Below are positions 42,143 through 52,161 of a stretch of 64,000 nt of DNA, piece by piece; positions within the stretch are counted from its first letter, which is position 1; every line of letters starts with the position of its first letter. The DNA is from Nesterenkonia pannonica (GTDB taxonomy: Bacteria > Actinomycetota > Actinomycetes > Actinomycetales > Micrococcaceae). The notes below the pieces were generated by a model. It was not told where the DNA came from and did no database searches. It saw only the letters and a list, made by a program, of their open reading frames with translations. Position numbers and translations under genes: made by a program. The stretch lies in NCBI RefSeq assembly GCF_019575955.1, contig NZ_CP080575.1:62001-126000 (forward strand), written 5' to 3'.

Positions 42143-42978
42143 TGCGCCTCACCGCTTATGTCCTGGCGGCCGATCCGAACTACCTCGCCTCGAGCGTCAG
42201 GGCCTACTACCCCTTCGTGGAGCGGATCATCGTCTCCTATGACCGGAGCTCCACGTCCTGGACGGGCACCGCCCTGCCGGTGCAGGAGTGTCTGGACATC
42301 CTCAGCGCCCTCGACTCCGAGGGCAAGTGCGTCCTCACGCCCGGAGACTTCGCCCGGCTGGACCATGACCCCTGAGCAATGACACGTTCCAGCGCCAGCA
42401 CGCCCTGGACGCCGCCTCCGAGGACGCCGACTGGGTGGTGCAGCTGGACACCGACGAGGTCATGCTCAGCCTTGAGACGTTCTTCGCCTGCCTCGAGCGC
42501 GCCGAGGAGGCGGGCGCCTCCGCCCTGGACTACCCCTCCCGGTGGCTCTACTCCAGAACGGCAGGCGGGCAGTACCTCGAGGCGAGCACCCGCTTCGGTA
42601 AGCCGCGGGCCGACTACCCGGGCCCCTGGCAGTCCGGGCAGGCACCCAGCTCGTGCAGGCTCGGCAGACGCCCGTGCCCCTCTACCGCGTCGATCTTCGT
42701 CCGTGGAACACCGACCCGGCCCACAACCACGCTGCCACGGTCCACGAGGTCATCCCGCCCGACGCGGCCGTGCTGCACTTCTCGTGGGTGAGGGACCACG
42801 ACACCATCAGGCGGAAGTTCGGCTGGTCGGGCCACGCCGAGGACTACTCAAGCCGGAGATCTACCGCCTCTGGGCGGCCCGCCAGCGCCGTCCGCGGCTG
42901 ACCGCGCTGAGCTCGCCGCTGCGCCGCCGCGCCTGGTACCGGCTCGCGGCGATTCCCGACCGGGGCATCGCACCGTGA
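42142..42978 (+). CDS. Glycosyltransferase-like protein (GT-A fold)
   Basis: About 278 aa. TAYVLAADPNYLASSVRAYY and RIIVSYDRSSTSWTGTALPV form the nucleotide-binding start, ADWVVQLDTDEVMLSLETFF carries a DTD metal motif, and HNHAATVHEVIPPDAAVLHF, WVRDHDTIRRKFGWSGHAED follow, resembling DUF23/GT92-like or glycan-processing GT-A proteins. Frameshifts near 42370, 42620 and 42850. It overlaps wzm (TGATG) and the next GT (4 bp). No specific family is certain. Confidence 0.7.
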
Positions 42979-43871
42979 GCGGCCCCGACTCGACGGCCGT
43001 CAGCGTCATCGTCACCGGGGCCCACCGCAGCGAGGAGCTGGCAGCCTGCCTCGATCACCTCGGCCGCCTGGACCGCGCACCGCATGAGGTGCTGGTCATC
43101 GGCAGAGACGCCGAGGATCAGCAGCAGGCCGTCGAGGCGTGCAACGGGGATGTCGTCGCGCTCATCGACAGCACCTCGCGCCCCGCCCCCACGTGGCTCG
43201 ACGAGCTGACGGCACCCTATGAGGACCCTGATGTGGCCGGGGTCGGCGGTCGGATCATCAGCGGCGACGGCAGCGCGGCCGAGGGACGCCTGAGCGAGAT
43301 AGGCCGCCTGCTCCCCAACGGGAGCATCACCATGGGATTCGGCCTCGACCCGGGTAAGCCGGTGCTCACGGATCATCTGCCGCACGGCAACGCGTCATTC
43401 CGGCGCGCAGATCTTCGCAGGGCCGCGAGGCTGCTCGGACCTCAGGCCCTCTCCGAGCACAGGAGCACCACCCTCATCTCGCTGACCCTCAGAGCCGCAG
43501 GATCACGCCTGGTCTTCCAGCCGTCCGCATGCGTCGCCGCGCCCAGCACCGAGTTCCCGCCGGGCCAGAATCCCTTCAGCTACAGGGACCGCTACCTGCA
43601 CAACCGCGACCTGGTGGTCATGCTGATCGAAGCGTTCGGCTGGCGGAGTCCCTACGCGGCACGGTTCGCCCGCACCATGCTGCGCCGCCAGCAGGAGCAC
43701 GTGCGCCGCTTCGCCCGCACCGCAGTGCCGCGCGGCGCTGACGAGCCGGGCGCAGGCCCAGCGTCATCGGCGGACTCCTGGAAGGCGCTGCTGTGGATCC
43801 CCACTGACATGGGCGGCGTCGCTGCGGGCTTCGCCCACGCCGCACGCCGCAGCATGCCCGGCAGGCGCTGA
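42975..43871 (+). CDS. GT2 glycosyltransferase
   Basis: 298 aa, uninterrupted. VSVIVTGAHRSEELAACLDH, HEVLVIGRDAEDQQQAVEAC and DVVALIDSTSRPAPTWLDEL (DST at the DxD place) give a GT2 fold; VAGVGGRIISGDGS and LPHGNASFRRADLRRAARLL are the acceptor side; EFPPGQNPFSYRDRYLHNRD contains a conserved aromatic block. The C-terminus is basic. It overlaps the upstream gene and is convergent with the GH16 gene (7 bp gap). Confidence 0.78.
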   Translation: MSGPDSTAVSVIVTGAHRSEELAACLDHLGRLDRAPHEVLVIGRDAEDQQQAVEACNGDVVALIDSTSRPAPTWLDELTAPYEDPDVAGVGGRIISGDGSAAEGRLSEIGRLLPNGSITMGFGLDPGKPVLTDHLPHGNASFRRADLRRAARLLGPQALSEHRSTTLISLTLRAAGSRLVFQPSACVAAPSTEFPPGQNPFSYRDRYLHNRDLVVMLIEAFGWRSPYAARFARTMLRRQQEHVRRFARTAVPRGADEPGAGPASSADSWKALLWIPTDMGGVAAGFAHAARRSMPGRR

Positions 43872-43878
43872 AGCCTCC

Positions 43879-44778
43879 TCAGCCGCGCGTCACCTCGGAG
43901 TCGTACACCCGGACATAGTCGACGAGCATCTCCGCAGGCAGGTGCGAATCATCGGCCGGGGCCCCGGCCCACCCGCCGACCGCCAGGTTGAGGGTGATCG
44001 AATAGGGCCGGTCGAAGGGCCACTGCTCCTCGGGGCCAGCTCGGAGCGTTCCACGCTGAAGGTCTCCTCATCATCTGCGAAGAAGACGATGCGTTCGGCA
44101 TCCCACTCCACGGCATAGACCACCCACCTGTCGCCCCACGGCTCCTCCGATTCCAGCACACTGGTCCGCAGCCACCGCTCATGGCGTCATCGGCGGCGAT
44201 CACCGAGTTGTGCAGCTCCGAGGCGTCCCCGAGGAGCTCGACGATGTCGATCTCCCCACCTCGGGCCAGCTCTCATCGCCCAGGGAGTCTCCGAACAGCC
44301 AGAACGCAAGCCACAGCCCTGAACCGGCGGGGGCGAGGATGCGCGCCTCCACCCGCCCGTACTGGAAGCGCGCCGTGCTCTCCACGCGCCCCGAGGTGTA
44401 CTCCCCGGAGAAGCCGCGGGGATCCGTGTACGGGTCCGCCCGCGCAGTCAGGCGCAGCGAGCCCTCGCCGTCCTGGCGGACGTTCTCCGGTAAGCCGGTG
44501 TAGACCTGCAGCTCCTCATTGCCGTAGCCGTCGCCCCGGTCGGAGACGGTCCATTCGGCGTCGTCGAGCGGTTCGCCGCTTTCGCCGTCGAACTCGGCGG
44601 ACCACACAGGCTCAGGCCCCTGCTCGGCCTCCGGCTCCGGCGAGTCGACGGGCATGTCCTCCTCCTCGGCGGAACCCTCCGGCGGGTCGCCGTCCTCCCC
44701 GCCTCCTCCGCCCGAGGCGCAGCCCGGGAGGGCAAGGGCCACGAGCAGCGCCGCGAAGATCACCCGCCTCGTCCGCAC
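43879..44778 (-). CDS. GH16-family lipoprotein, beta-glucanase-like
   Basis: About 298 aa. A lipoprotein signal peptide (MRTRRVIFAALLVALALPGC, lipobox LPGC at residue ~20) is followed by a Gly/Glu/Pro-rich linker to residue ~60, then the GH16 jelly roll: WSAEFDGESGEPLDDAEWTV, YGNEELQVYTG, GRVESTARFQYGRVEARILA, GLWLAFWLFG, and the catalytic GGEIDIVELLGD (E-I-D-I-V-E nucleophile/acid pair). ALGVYAVEW-like WVVYAVEWDAERIVFFADDE and SITLNLAVGGWAG follow. Frameshifts near 44260, 44185 and 44040. It probably trims or remodels the secreted glucan at the cell surface. Confidence 0.85.
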
Positions 44779-44911
44779 TGCGCCTCCTCCTCAGGACGCA
44801 GAGAGCCTCCGACGTCCGCGTTGCCCCGGCGATCCGCCCGGCTGAGTGTTTGGGCTATCATACAACTGTCACTTCGGCCAAAAGCCTCTGCAGAGACGTG
44901 GGGTCAGCACT

Positions 44912-45714
44912 GTGGGCAGAAGCAAAGCAGGCGTCCTCGTCAGACGAGGCAGCATCGAGGGCCACACGCGCCCGCCGGGCGGCGAATTCGCTCAGCGAGC
45001 GCTCCTCCCGGTAGCTCACACCCCTGATCTCCCGATTCCTCGGCATCCACTGCGTGGACACCGCCGACCGCGCCGTCGCCCTCACCTATGACGACGGGCC
45101 GCACCCGGAGCACACTCCCCGGATCCTCGACGTGCTGGCCGATCATCAGGCGAGCGCCACGTTCTTCGTCCTCACCCCAGCGGCGCGCGCCCATCCCGGC
45201 ATCCTGCGCCGCATGCTGGACGAGGGCCATCGCATCGGGCTGCACGGCGCCGATCATCGGTCCCTGCTGACCATGAGCACCCGCGCCGCCGTCCGTGCCG
45301 TCGCGAAGGCCAAGGATGAGCTGGAGCAGCTGGCGGGCGCACCTGTGACGCTCTACCGGCCGCCGTACGGGCACCACACCCCAGCCAGGCCTGGGCGCTG
45401 AGGCGGCTCGGCCTCGAGCTGGTCCTGTGGTCCGGCGACGGCATGGACTGGGTGGACCAGTAAGCCGCTGAGGTCGTCGAGCGCGTCGCCGCCTCCGCGT
45501 TCCCCGGCGGCATCCTGCTGATGCACGACGACCGAGCCGACCCGGAGACTCTGCAGCCCGGGAATCGCTCCCCGCGTTCGACAGGGCCCTGGTGGCCGAC
45601 CATCTGCTGCGGCGCCTGGCTGCTGAGCGCCTGGCGATCGCGCCTCTGGAGGAGCTGCTTGCCCGGGCGCCGCATGTCTTCAGCGGCTCGCGCGAGAGGA
45701 TGCGCCGACGATGA
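44912..45714 (+). CDS. Polysaccharide deacetylase (NodB/CE4 family)
   Basis: About 265 aa. [20 protein letters not shown] is CE4 motif 1 (catalytic base and metal Asp in DD), [13 protein letters not shown] is motif 2 (H-x3-H metal site), [10 protein letters not shown] is motif 3, and [10 protein letters not shown] is the late His motif. At 45460 an in-frame TAA (GTAAGC) interrupts DGMDWVDQ / [11 protein letters not shown]; reading GCCAGC removes it. Frameshifts near 45380 and 45560. The GTG at 44912 is a tentative start because the region before [13 protein letters not shown] is also frame-shifted. It overlaps the first tandem GT2 (ATGA). It probably removes N-acetyl groups from the polymer. 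Confidence 0.83.
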
Positions 45715-46662
45715 CGCCGAGCATCAGTGTGGTCATCGCGGCCTACAACGCCCAGGAGACGCTCGCCGCGGAGCTCGACGCCCTGGGGCGCCAGACCTTC
45801 GACGGGGAGTGGGAGGTGCTGGTGTGCGACAACGGCTCCACCGACGGCACTGCCGCCCTTGCCGCCTCATACGCCGGCACCCTTCCGCGCCTGCGGGTCA
45901 TCGACGCCTCCGCGGTGCAAGGGCCCGGTGCCGCACGCAATGCCGGCGCCCGCGCCGCCGAGTCTCCCTGCTCGCGTTCTGCGACGCCGACGACGTGGTC
46001 GCAGACGACTGGCTGGCCGTCATGCACGCAGCCCTCACCCGGGCGGCCTTCGTCACCGGGCGTGCCCGCCGCCTCGAGTTCAATGCGCGTCCGGGCGAGG
46101 AGCGCTACTTCAGCTGGGGCATCTACTGGGTGCCGTTCTTCCCCATCTGCCCGCCGTAAGCGCGGCAACATGGGCGTGCATCGTCAGGCGTTCCTGGACG
46201 CGGGAGGGTTCGATGAGAGCATGCGGACAGGCGAGGACCTGGACCTCTGCTGGCGCCTGCAGCTGGCAGGCCACACGCTCGTGGAGAAGCCTGCGGCCGT
46301 CGTCACCGTGAGCAACCGAGAGGGCCTGCGGGCGAGCATCGCCCAGACCTACGCCTACGGGGTGGGGGACGCGCGCCTCAAGCACAAATATGCCCAGGTG
46401 GAGGCCGCCTTCAGAGCCGCCCCGCAGCCTCCCGCCCCCACGCCCGCCGCCGAGGACGAGCCGCTTACCCGATCCCGCGCCGCAGCCGCCCTCGCCGCCG
46501 CGCCGAAGCTCCTGCGCAAGGTGATCGCACTGCGCAGACCCTCAGACCTCACCGACGTCGCTCGGCGGATCTCGGCGCAGGCCGGATACCGCTTCGGGCG
46601 CATCGACCGCTCCGCGCCGCAGGTCCCCGCCGGAGACCCTGCCCGGCACAGGCGCGCTGTGA
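45711..46662 (+). CDS. GT2 glycosyltransferase, first of three tandem paralogues
   Basis: About 317 aa. SISVVIAAYNAQETLAAELD, VLVCDNGSTDGTAALAASYA, RVIDASAVQGPGAARNAGAR, LAFCDADDVVADDWLAVMHA (DAD metal site), GGFDESMRTGEDLDLCWRLQ (acceptor ED motif), LVEKPAAVVTVSNREGLRAS. Frameshifts near 45965 and 46150 (GTAAGC word). In the given sequence the frame runs on into the next GT2; a GTGATC overlap at 46659 fits three separate 4-bp-coupled genes, but a fusion is possible. Confidence 0.8.
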
Positions 46663-47551
46663 TCCACGGAGAGCCAGGCATCAGCGTCATCATGCCGGCC
46701 TTCAATGCCGCATCGACGATTGAGGTGCAGCTGGACGCGCTCGCGGCTCAGCGCGACGCCCCGGAGTGGGAGCTGATCGTCGCCGACAACGGCTCCACCG
46801 ATGGCACAGCCGAGACGGCCCGTGGGTGGGACAGCCGCATCCATGGGCTGCGCGTCATCGACGCCTCCGCTCGCCGGGGACCGGGGCCGCACGGAATATC
46901 GGCGTCCAGCAGGCGCGCGGCGGGATACTGCTCTTCTGCGACGCCGACGATGCGGCGGAGCCCCACTGGATCGCAGGCCTGGCGGAGGCCTTGGGCACAG
47001 CTGACGCCGCCATGGCGCGCCGGGGCTACGCGCAGCTCAACGCCAGCCCCTTCGGCCCGTCCGACTGGCCCGCACCTCTGTTCTCCAAGCCTCCCTGGAG
47101 GACCTGGCGGCGGCGCCCTCCCACAGCCTCGCCGTGCGCCGCTCCGCCTTCGACGCCGTAGGCGCTTCGAGGAGCGGCTGCGGGCCGCCGAGGACATCGA
47201 CCTGTGCTGGCGGCTGCAGCTCGCAGGCTTCTCCTTCTCCGCAGCGCCACGGGCGGTGATGCAGATCCGCCGCCGCACCGGTCTCAGGGCGGGCTTCAAG
47301 CAGGCGTGGACCTACGGCCGGGGCGATCGGGTGCTCGAGCGCCGGTTCGGTCCGATCGCTCAGAGGCGACGAGCAGCTTCTGACCAGCCCCCTGCCCCGC
47401 CCGACCCGCCGGCAGAAGGGTCGTCCGAGGTCTCGGCTCGCCGCCTCCGCCTTCCCGACCTGGAGTTCCACGCGCACCGCATCGGGCACCGGATGGGGCG
47501 CGCCCTGGGCAGGGACGAGGTCCCGCCCTCGATGCCCAGGAGGTCAGGTGA
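46659..47551 (+). CDS. GT2 glycosyltransferase, second of three tandem paralogues
   Basis: About 297 aa, the same architecture as its neighbours: ISVIMPAFNAASTIEVQLDA, LIVADNGSTDGTAETARGWD, RVIDASARRGPG, GGILLFCDADDAAEPHWIAG, LAVRRSAFDAVGRFEERLRA and EDIDLCWRLQLAGFSFSAAP. The tail PDLEFHAHRIGHRMGRALGR matches YRFGRID and SRFGRVH in the paralogues. Frameshifts near 46890, 47090 and 47160. No distinct ribosome-binding site before the GTG. Confidence 0.77.
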
Positions 47552-48461
47552 GCGTCGACCGTCCGCCCGCGCTGTCGGTGATCATCGCGGCCTACAACGC
47601 AGAGGCGACTCTGGCTGCGCAGCTGCACGCTCTGCGCCGGGAGCGTTCAGCGCGCCCCTTCGAGATCCTGGTCTGCGACAACGGCTCGACGGACGGGACC
47701 GCGCAGCTCGTGCGAGGCATGGCCTCGGGTGCGGCGAGCATCCGGCTGATCGATGCGTCGGCGCGACGAGGTCCGGCTGCGGCGAGGAACATCGGCGCGG
47801 AGGCTGCGCTGGGCGAGGTGCTGCTGTTCTGCGACGCCGACGATGTGATCGCCCCCGGCTGGGTCGAGACGATGGGCGACGCTGCCGCGGAGGCGGACCT
47901 GGTGGCCGGGCGGCTGGAGGGCCGGGCGCTGAATCGCGGGAGGCGCACGTCCGTCTCGTGGGAGGTGAGCTCGGAGATCACCGTGGCGTACTGGCCCCGG
48001 TATCCCGCCGGCGCCACGTCGAACCTGGCGGTGCGGGCGAGCGCCTTCCGGGCGGTGGGGGCTTCGACGAGCATCTCGGCACCGGGGAGGACGTCGATCT
48101 CTGCTGGCGCATTCAGCGTGCGGGCTTCTCCTTTGCGCGCGCACCGCAGGCCGTCGTGCACTCGCGGCAGCGGGAAGGGCTGCGGGCCGTGTTCCGACAG
48201 GCGTATTCCTACGCCGCTGGGCACCGGGCTCTCCGCATCAAGTACGCCCGGCTCATCGACGCCCAGCCTTCGCCTGCTGCGCCGCCCACCGGCGCCGAGG
48301 ACGATGCTCCCGCTCTGCCCGTGGAGCGCCTCATCCAGCGGCTGCGCCGCGCCGCGCTGAGCAGGGCCGGGCAGGCCAACCTCGCGTGGCGGGTCGGTGA
48401 GCTGCTCGGCTCACGCTTCGGCCGCGTCCACCCCGACGTCGGACCTCTCGCGCCGCACTGA
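47548..48461 (+). CDS. GT2 glycosyltransferase, third of three tandem paralogues
   Basis: About 304 aa. AGGAGG followed 4 nt later by GTG at 47548 marks an independent start. ALSVIIAAYNAEATLAAQLH, ILVCDNGSTDGTAQLVRGMA, RLIDASARRGPAAARNIGAE, VLLFCDADDVIAPGWVETMG, then after a frameshift near 48060 GGFDEHLGTGEDVDLCWRIQ and AVVHSRQREGLRAVFRQAYS. Terminal LGSRFGRVHPDVGPLAPH. The 3' end overlaps the convergent GNAT gene by ~50 bp. Confidence 0.84.
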
Positions 48462-49584
48462 CCGGCCGCCGCGCATCCTGTCGCGCACTGTGCGTGCCAG
48501 CGGGAGCCCCCGCACGACGGCGCGCCCCTTCGCGGTGGTTCCGATGAGCAGATCGATGTGCTCCCGCCGCTCGGGATAGAGCTTGGTGCTCGCCGCATAC
48601 GACGGGTCGAACGCAGGATCGAAGTGGCTGACTCCGGTGACCCGCGTGATGTAGGCCCATTCGGCCAGGCGGCCTACAGCGCCCGGGCTGGAGCGCACAT
48701 ACTCCTCGTTGTATGCGTCGATGAACCCGAAGGCGGCACCGCCGGAGAGGAGGTCAGGGCCATGAAGATGACCTCATCGTTTAGCGAGCGCCGAAGGCGC
48801 CAGCAGTGCGTCGTCCTCAAGGAATCCTGCCAGCACCTCTCTGCACCAGCGCTCATGGTGGGGGTCCAGGCGGAATGCGCCGCCGCCCTGGGCGGGGTCG
48901 CCCTTCCATCCGGCGGCCTGGAAGTCGAGGAACTCCTCGACGAGGTCCTGATCCTCGCTCCGGTCGACGATCGTCAGGGGCGCACCGGCCTGCTTCTCGA
49001 TGGCGCGGACGCGACGCCGGAACTCCTTGCGCGCCTTCGAGCTCATGTGTCCGACGTCGATGACCCCGTCCGCGGGCTCCTCCTGCCGCGCCTCGGCGTA
49101 GGCGCACTCCAGGCGCACCCGCTCAAGGGCCGAGAACCCTCCGGCCCGAACAGCCTCGGCCACGGCCTCGGCGACCGGCCCGTGGGCAGGAAGGTGGCGC
49201 ATCAGCACCAGCCCGGCCTCGCGTGCGCCTCGGATTCCTTCGAGCAGCGCCTGGACGGTCTGCGCGGGCTCTTCGGCGGAGAGCAGCGGGTGGTGGCGGT
49301 CTGCGTGGGTGGTCATGAAGCGGCCGCCGGTTGAGGAGACGCGCACGGGCCAGCGGCCCTCCAGCAGGCCGGTCGTGAACTGCAGCACTCCCTCAGCTCG
49401 CCGCTGCGCTCCGCGAACACCACACGAATGTCGTCCGCATCCGGCCTGCTGCTTAAGTGGCAGGAGGAACCGGGGTCCAGGTAGGCGTTGGGCTCCAGCG
49501 CGTTCTCGGCGAGGTCCTTCCAGCGGGCGGCGTCCTGCTCTCCGACTTCGCCCAGCGGCACGATCCGCGTTCGCCATGTCATGG
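48411..49584 (-). CDS. CelD/FemAB-like GNAT acyltransferase, paralogue 1
   Basis: About 390 aa. TWRTRIVPLGEVGEQDAARW opens a domain shared by four neighbours, followed by an LDPRFLLP-type motif (after corrections), FTTGLLEGRWPVRV, KARKEFRRRVRAIEKQAGAP (basic helix of Acetyltransf_6/BcsL-CelD proteins), EDQDLVEEFLDFQAAGWKGD (core motif ending AAGWKG), and a C-terminal block HFDPAFDPSYAASTKLYPER. Frameshifts near 49490, 49450, 49390, 48775 and 48730. Probable role is to acylate or aminoacylate a sugar of the polymer or its precursor; the donor is unknown. ATG overlaps the stop of paralogue 2. Confidence 0.75.
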
Positions 49585-50723
49585 GGCGCTCCTGCGCAGC
49601 CGCGCGCGTGCGCGTCTGAGCGCCGGATACGCGCCGACTGTCATCCGCGCGCGGAGGGAGGGCCCGGCGACGAGCAGCTCGGCGTATTCGCGGTGGGAGG
49701 GGAACACGGCGTAAGCCTGCACGTAGGTGGGCTCCATCCCAGGTCGAACGGCGGCGCCCCAGGCTCACGCATGAGGGCGCCGATGAGGGCCAGGCGGCCG
49801 ACGAATCCCGGTGAGAAGCTCTCGAAGTCCTCGCTGTAGACGTCGTGGAAGCCGAACGAATGGCCCCCTGAGATCAGGGTGAAGGCGATGTAGACGGTGC
49901 GCTCACCGGCGGTGACGTGCCAAGCACGCAGCCTGCCGTCGGCCTGGAATGCCTCAAGCACGCTGCGGAACCACGGTTCGCGTCCTCTGCGGCGAAACTG
50001 GGGCCCCGCCTTGGATGCGTCACCCTTCCATCCGGCCGCTTGGAGCTCAAGAACTCTTCGAGCAGCTCATCGGAGGCCTCGGCCTCCCTGATGCGAAGAG
50101 AGCCCCGGCGGCCGCTTCGAGGCGCTCCATGCTCCTGCGCGCATTGCGCCGGGTCCGTTGCTCAGGTGCGGCATCGGGTAGGACAGCGGTGGCACCCTCC
50201 TCGTCCCACACTGACCCCTGCGGATCGATGTCCGTGCGACGGGCGAGGGCGCGACGATCCCGGCCCCGCTCCTCCACTCGCACCGTGCCCTCCTGGCGGA
50301 GTGCGTCCAAGGCCGCGAACAGGGGCCGTCCAGGGAAGGCCGTCAGGCTCAGGAGGTCGCCGAACCCTTCGTCCCGCATGCCCAGCATCAGGGACCGGAG
50401 AGCCTCTGCGGGCTCCTCCGGTGCGATCAGGGGTGATACTTCGAGGCGTGGTCGAACATGAATTCGCCGCTGGTGGTCGCGTGCCGCAGCGGCGCCCCGG
50501 AGAGGGTCCGCGCCATGGTGAAGGGAAGCACCAGAGCGAAGTCATCTTCGGTCTCCACGATCCCCAGCCGGACCTTCTCGGCGGCGAGGCCGCTGCCCAG
50601 CGAGGTGTGAAGGAATCGCGGATCCGCGTTGGGGTTGGGGTCTGCGGCACGATCAGCCAGACGCTGCCACCGCAGACGATCGTCGGGCGATACGTCTGTG
50701 AGCGATACGGTTCTGAATTTCAC
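49581..50723 (-). CDS. CelD/FemAB-like GNAT acyltransferase, paralogue 2
   Basis: About 380 aa. The GTG at 50723 follows AGGAGG-ACCG. KFRTVSLTDVSPDDRLRWQR, NADPRFLHTSLGSGLAAEKV, FALVLPFTMARTLSGAPLRH, EQRTRRNARRSMERLEAAAG (basic helix), ELQAAGWKGDASK, RAWHVTAGERTVYIAFTLIS, FGFHDVYSEDFESFSPGFVG, FDLGMEPTYVQAYAVFPSHR. Frameshifts near 50435, 50110, 50040 and 49740. Coupled to paralogue 1 by an ATGA overlap. Function as for paralogue 1. Confidence 0.74.
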
Positions 50724-50895
50724 CGGTCCTCCTGCACTCGCTCGAAGCCGAATGACCAGCGAGCGCTGGAACATCATCAGACTACTGACCGCCGCACAGG
50801 TTTACCAGTACTCTTATCAGCGTCTGCACAGCTTTGAACTCAGCGCGAGCAGGAGCACCCGCATGAACACCACCCGTCGAGGAAGGGCCGTACGC

Positions 50896-52161
50896 ATGCG
50901 GCTGACTGACGCGGCCCTGACCGAGGTCACGCCGGACGCGGCCGCAGGATGGCGCGTCCTCGCCGACGCCGCGAGTGAGCCCAACGCCTTCGCCGACCCC
51001 CGGTTCCTTCTGCCCTCAGCCGCTGCGCACCCCCATGCACGCGAGGGGCGCGTCATGCTCGTCGACGACGGCGAGGCCACAGTGGGCGCCCTGTCCTACG
51101 CACGGCGGGAGCGGAAGGTCGGCAGGCTCACCCTGCGGACGGTCTCCACCTCAGAGTCCTTCAGCGCCTTCGAGGGCGAGCGCTTTCACCCGCTGACGGC
51201 GCCCGGCCGCGCAGAGGAGGTCTTCATCTCGCTCATCGAGGGGCACGGGCTCAGCGCGCCCACCTTCTGGAGATCAGTAGCTCCCCTGAACGGTGATCTC
51301 CCGGGCGCGCTGATGCGAGCTGCCCGAAGGATGGACGCTCCGGTGCTGCCGGAGGGCGAGCAGGAGTTCGCGTGCGCGGCTCCACGCCCGTCGACGGGGC
51401 CGCCGCCGAGGACGGAGAGCTGCTGGCTCTCTCCCACCTCTCGTCCTCATCTCGGAAGAACCTTCGGAGGCTCGCCCGCAAGCTGGAGCGGGACGAGGGT
51501 GGGCTCGAGATGGTCGAGGAGAGCGAGGACCCGGAGGCCATCACCCGGTTCCTGCGCCTCCAGAACGCCGGGTGGAAGGGCGACGCGGCCCAGGACGGCA
51601 AGAGCTTCGAACGCACCGGGCTCGATGCGTGGTTCCGCGACGTCACCGACAGCTTCCGAGCAGACGGGCGCCTCTCGGTGCTCAGCCTCCGCACCCCAGC
51701 CGGACGGTCTTCACCACTGTGGTGCTGCACAGCGGCTTGCGGGGCTTCGGGTTCCACGATGCCTACGATCAGGAGCTCGCCGCCTACAGCCCCGGAGCTC
51801 TCGGTAAGCTGGCTGAGCTGCAGGCGCTGCTCGGCTCGGGCCGGGTGGAGATGTTCGATCCGAGCATGGACGACCAGAAGTACCCGCAGGCCTCCCACCT
51901 GTATCCGGACCGTATGCGGTGCGGCTCCTTCACCGTGGGGTGCGCGGTCCCGGACCCCACGTCGCCCGGCACCTTCCTATGGCCCGCCGTCTCCGGGACC
52001 GGCTCCGGCGCTCTCAGGGTGATTCTGCGGCTCGCCGCGCTGCGCAGCGCCCGCAGCCGCTCCCCGCATTCCGCGCGGCCCGCACCGCAGCGAGCTGCAG
52101 CGTGGGCACCGGGCCGGGCGCCGAGAGCAGCAGCCTGAGCTGCTCCCGACGGTCGGGGTAG
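50896..52161 (+). CDS. CelD/FemAB-like GNAT acyltransferase, paralogue 3
   Basis: About 420 aa, on the opposite strand from the other three. ATG at 50896 follows AGGAAGGG (an ATG at 50863 in frame is an alternative). RLTDAALTEVTPDAAAGWRV, NAFADPRFLLPSAAAHPHAR, GALSYARRERKVGRLTLRTV, SRKNLRRLARKLERDEGGLE, RLQNAGWKGDAAQ, FTTVVLHSGLRGFGFHDAYD, LAELQALLGSGRVEMFDPSM, QASHLYPDR. Frameshifts near 51370, 51700 and 51915; the C-terminus is uncertain and overlaps paralogue 4 tail-to-tail. Confidence 0.74.

Noticed and set aside
19642..45465. In-frame TAA codons as programmed recoding or stop readthrough
   Set aside because: All three lie inside GTAAGC words, and the same word also causes plain substitutions and frameshifts in other genes. 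A common sequence-level cause explains all.
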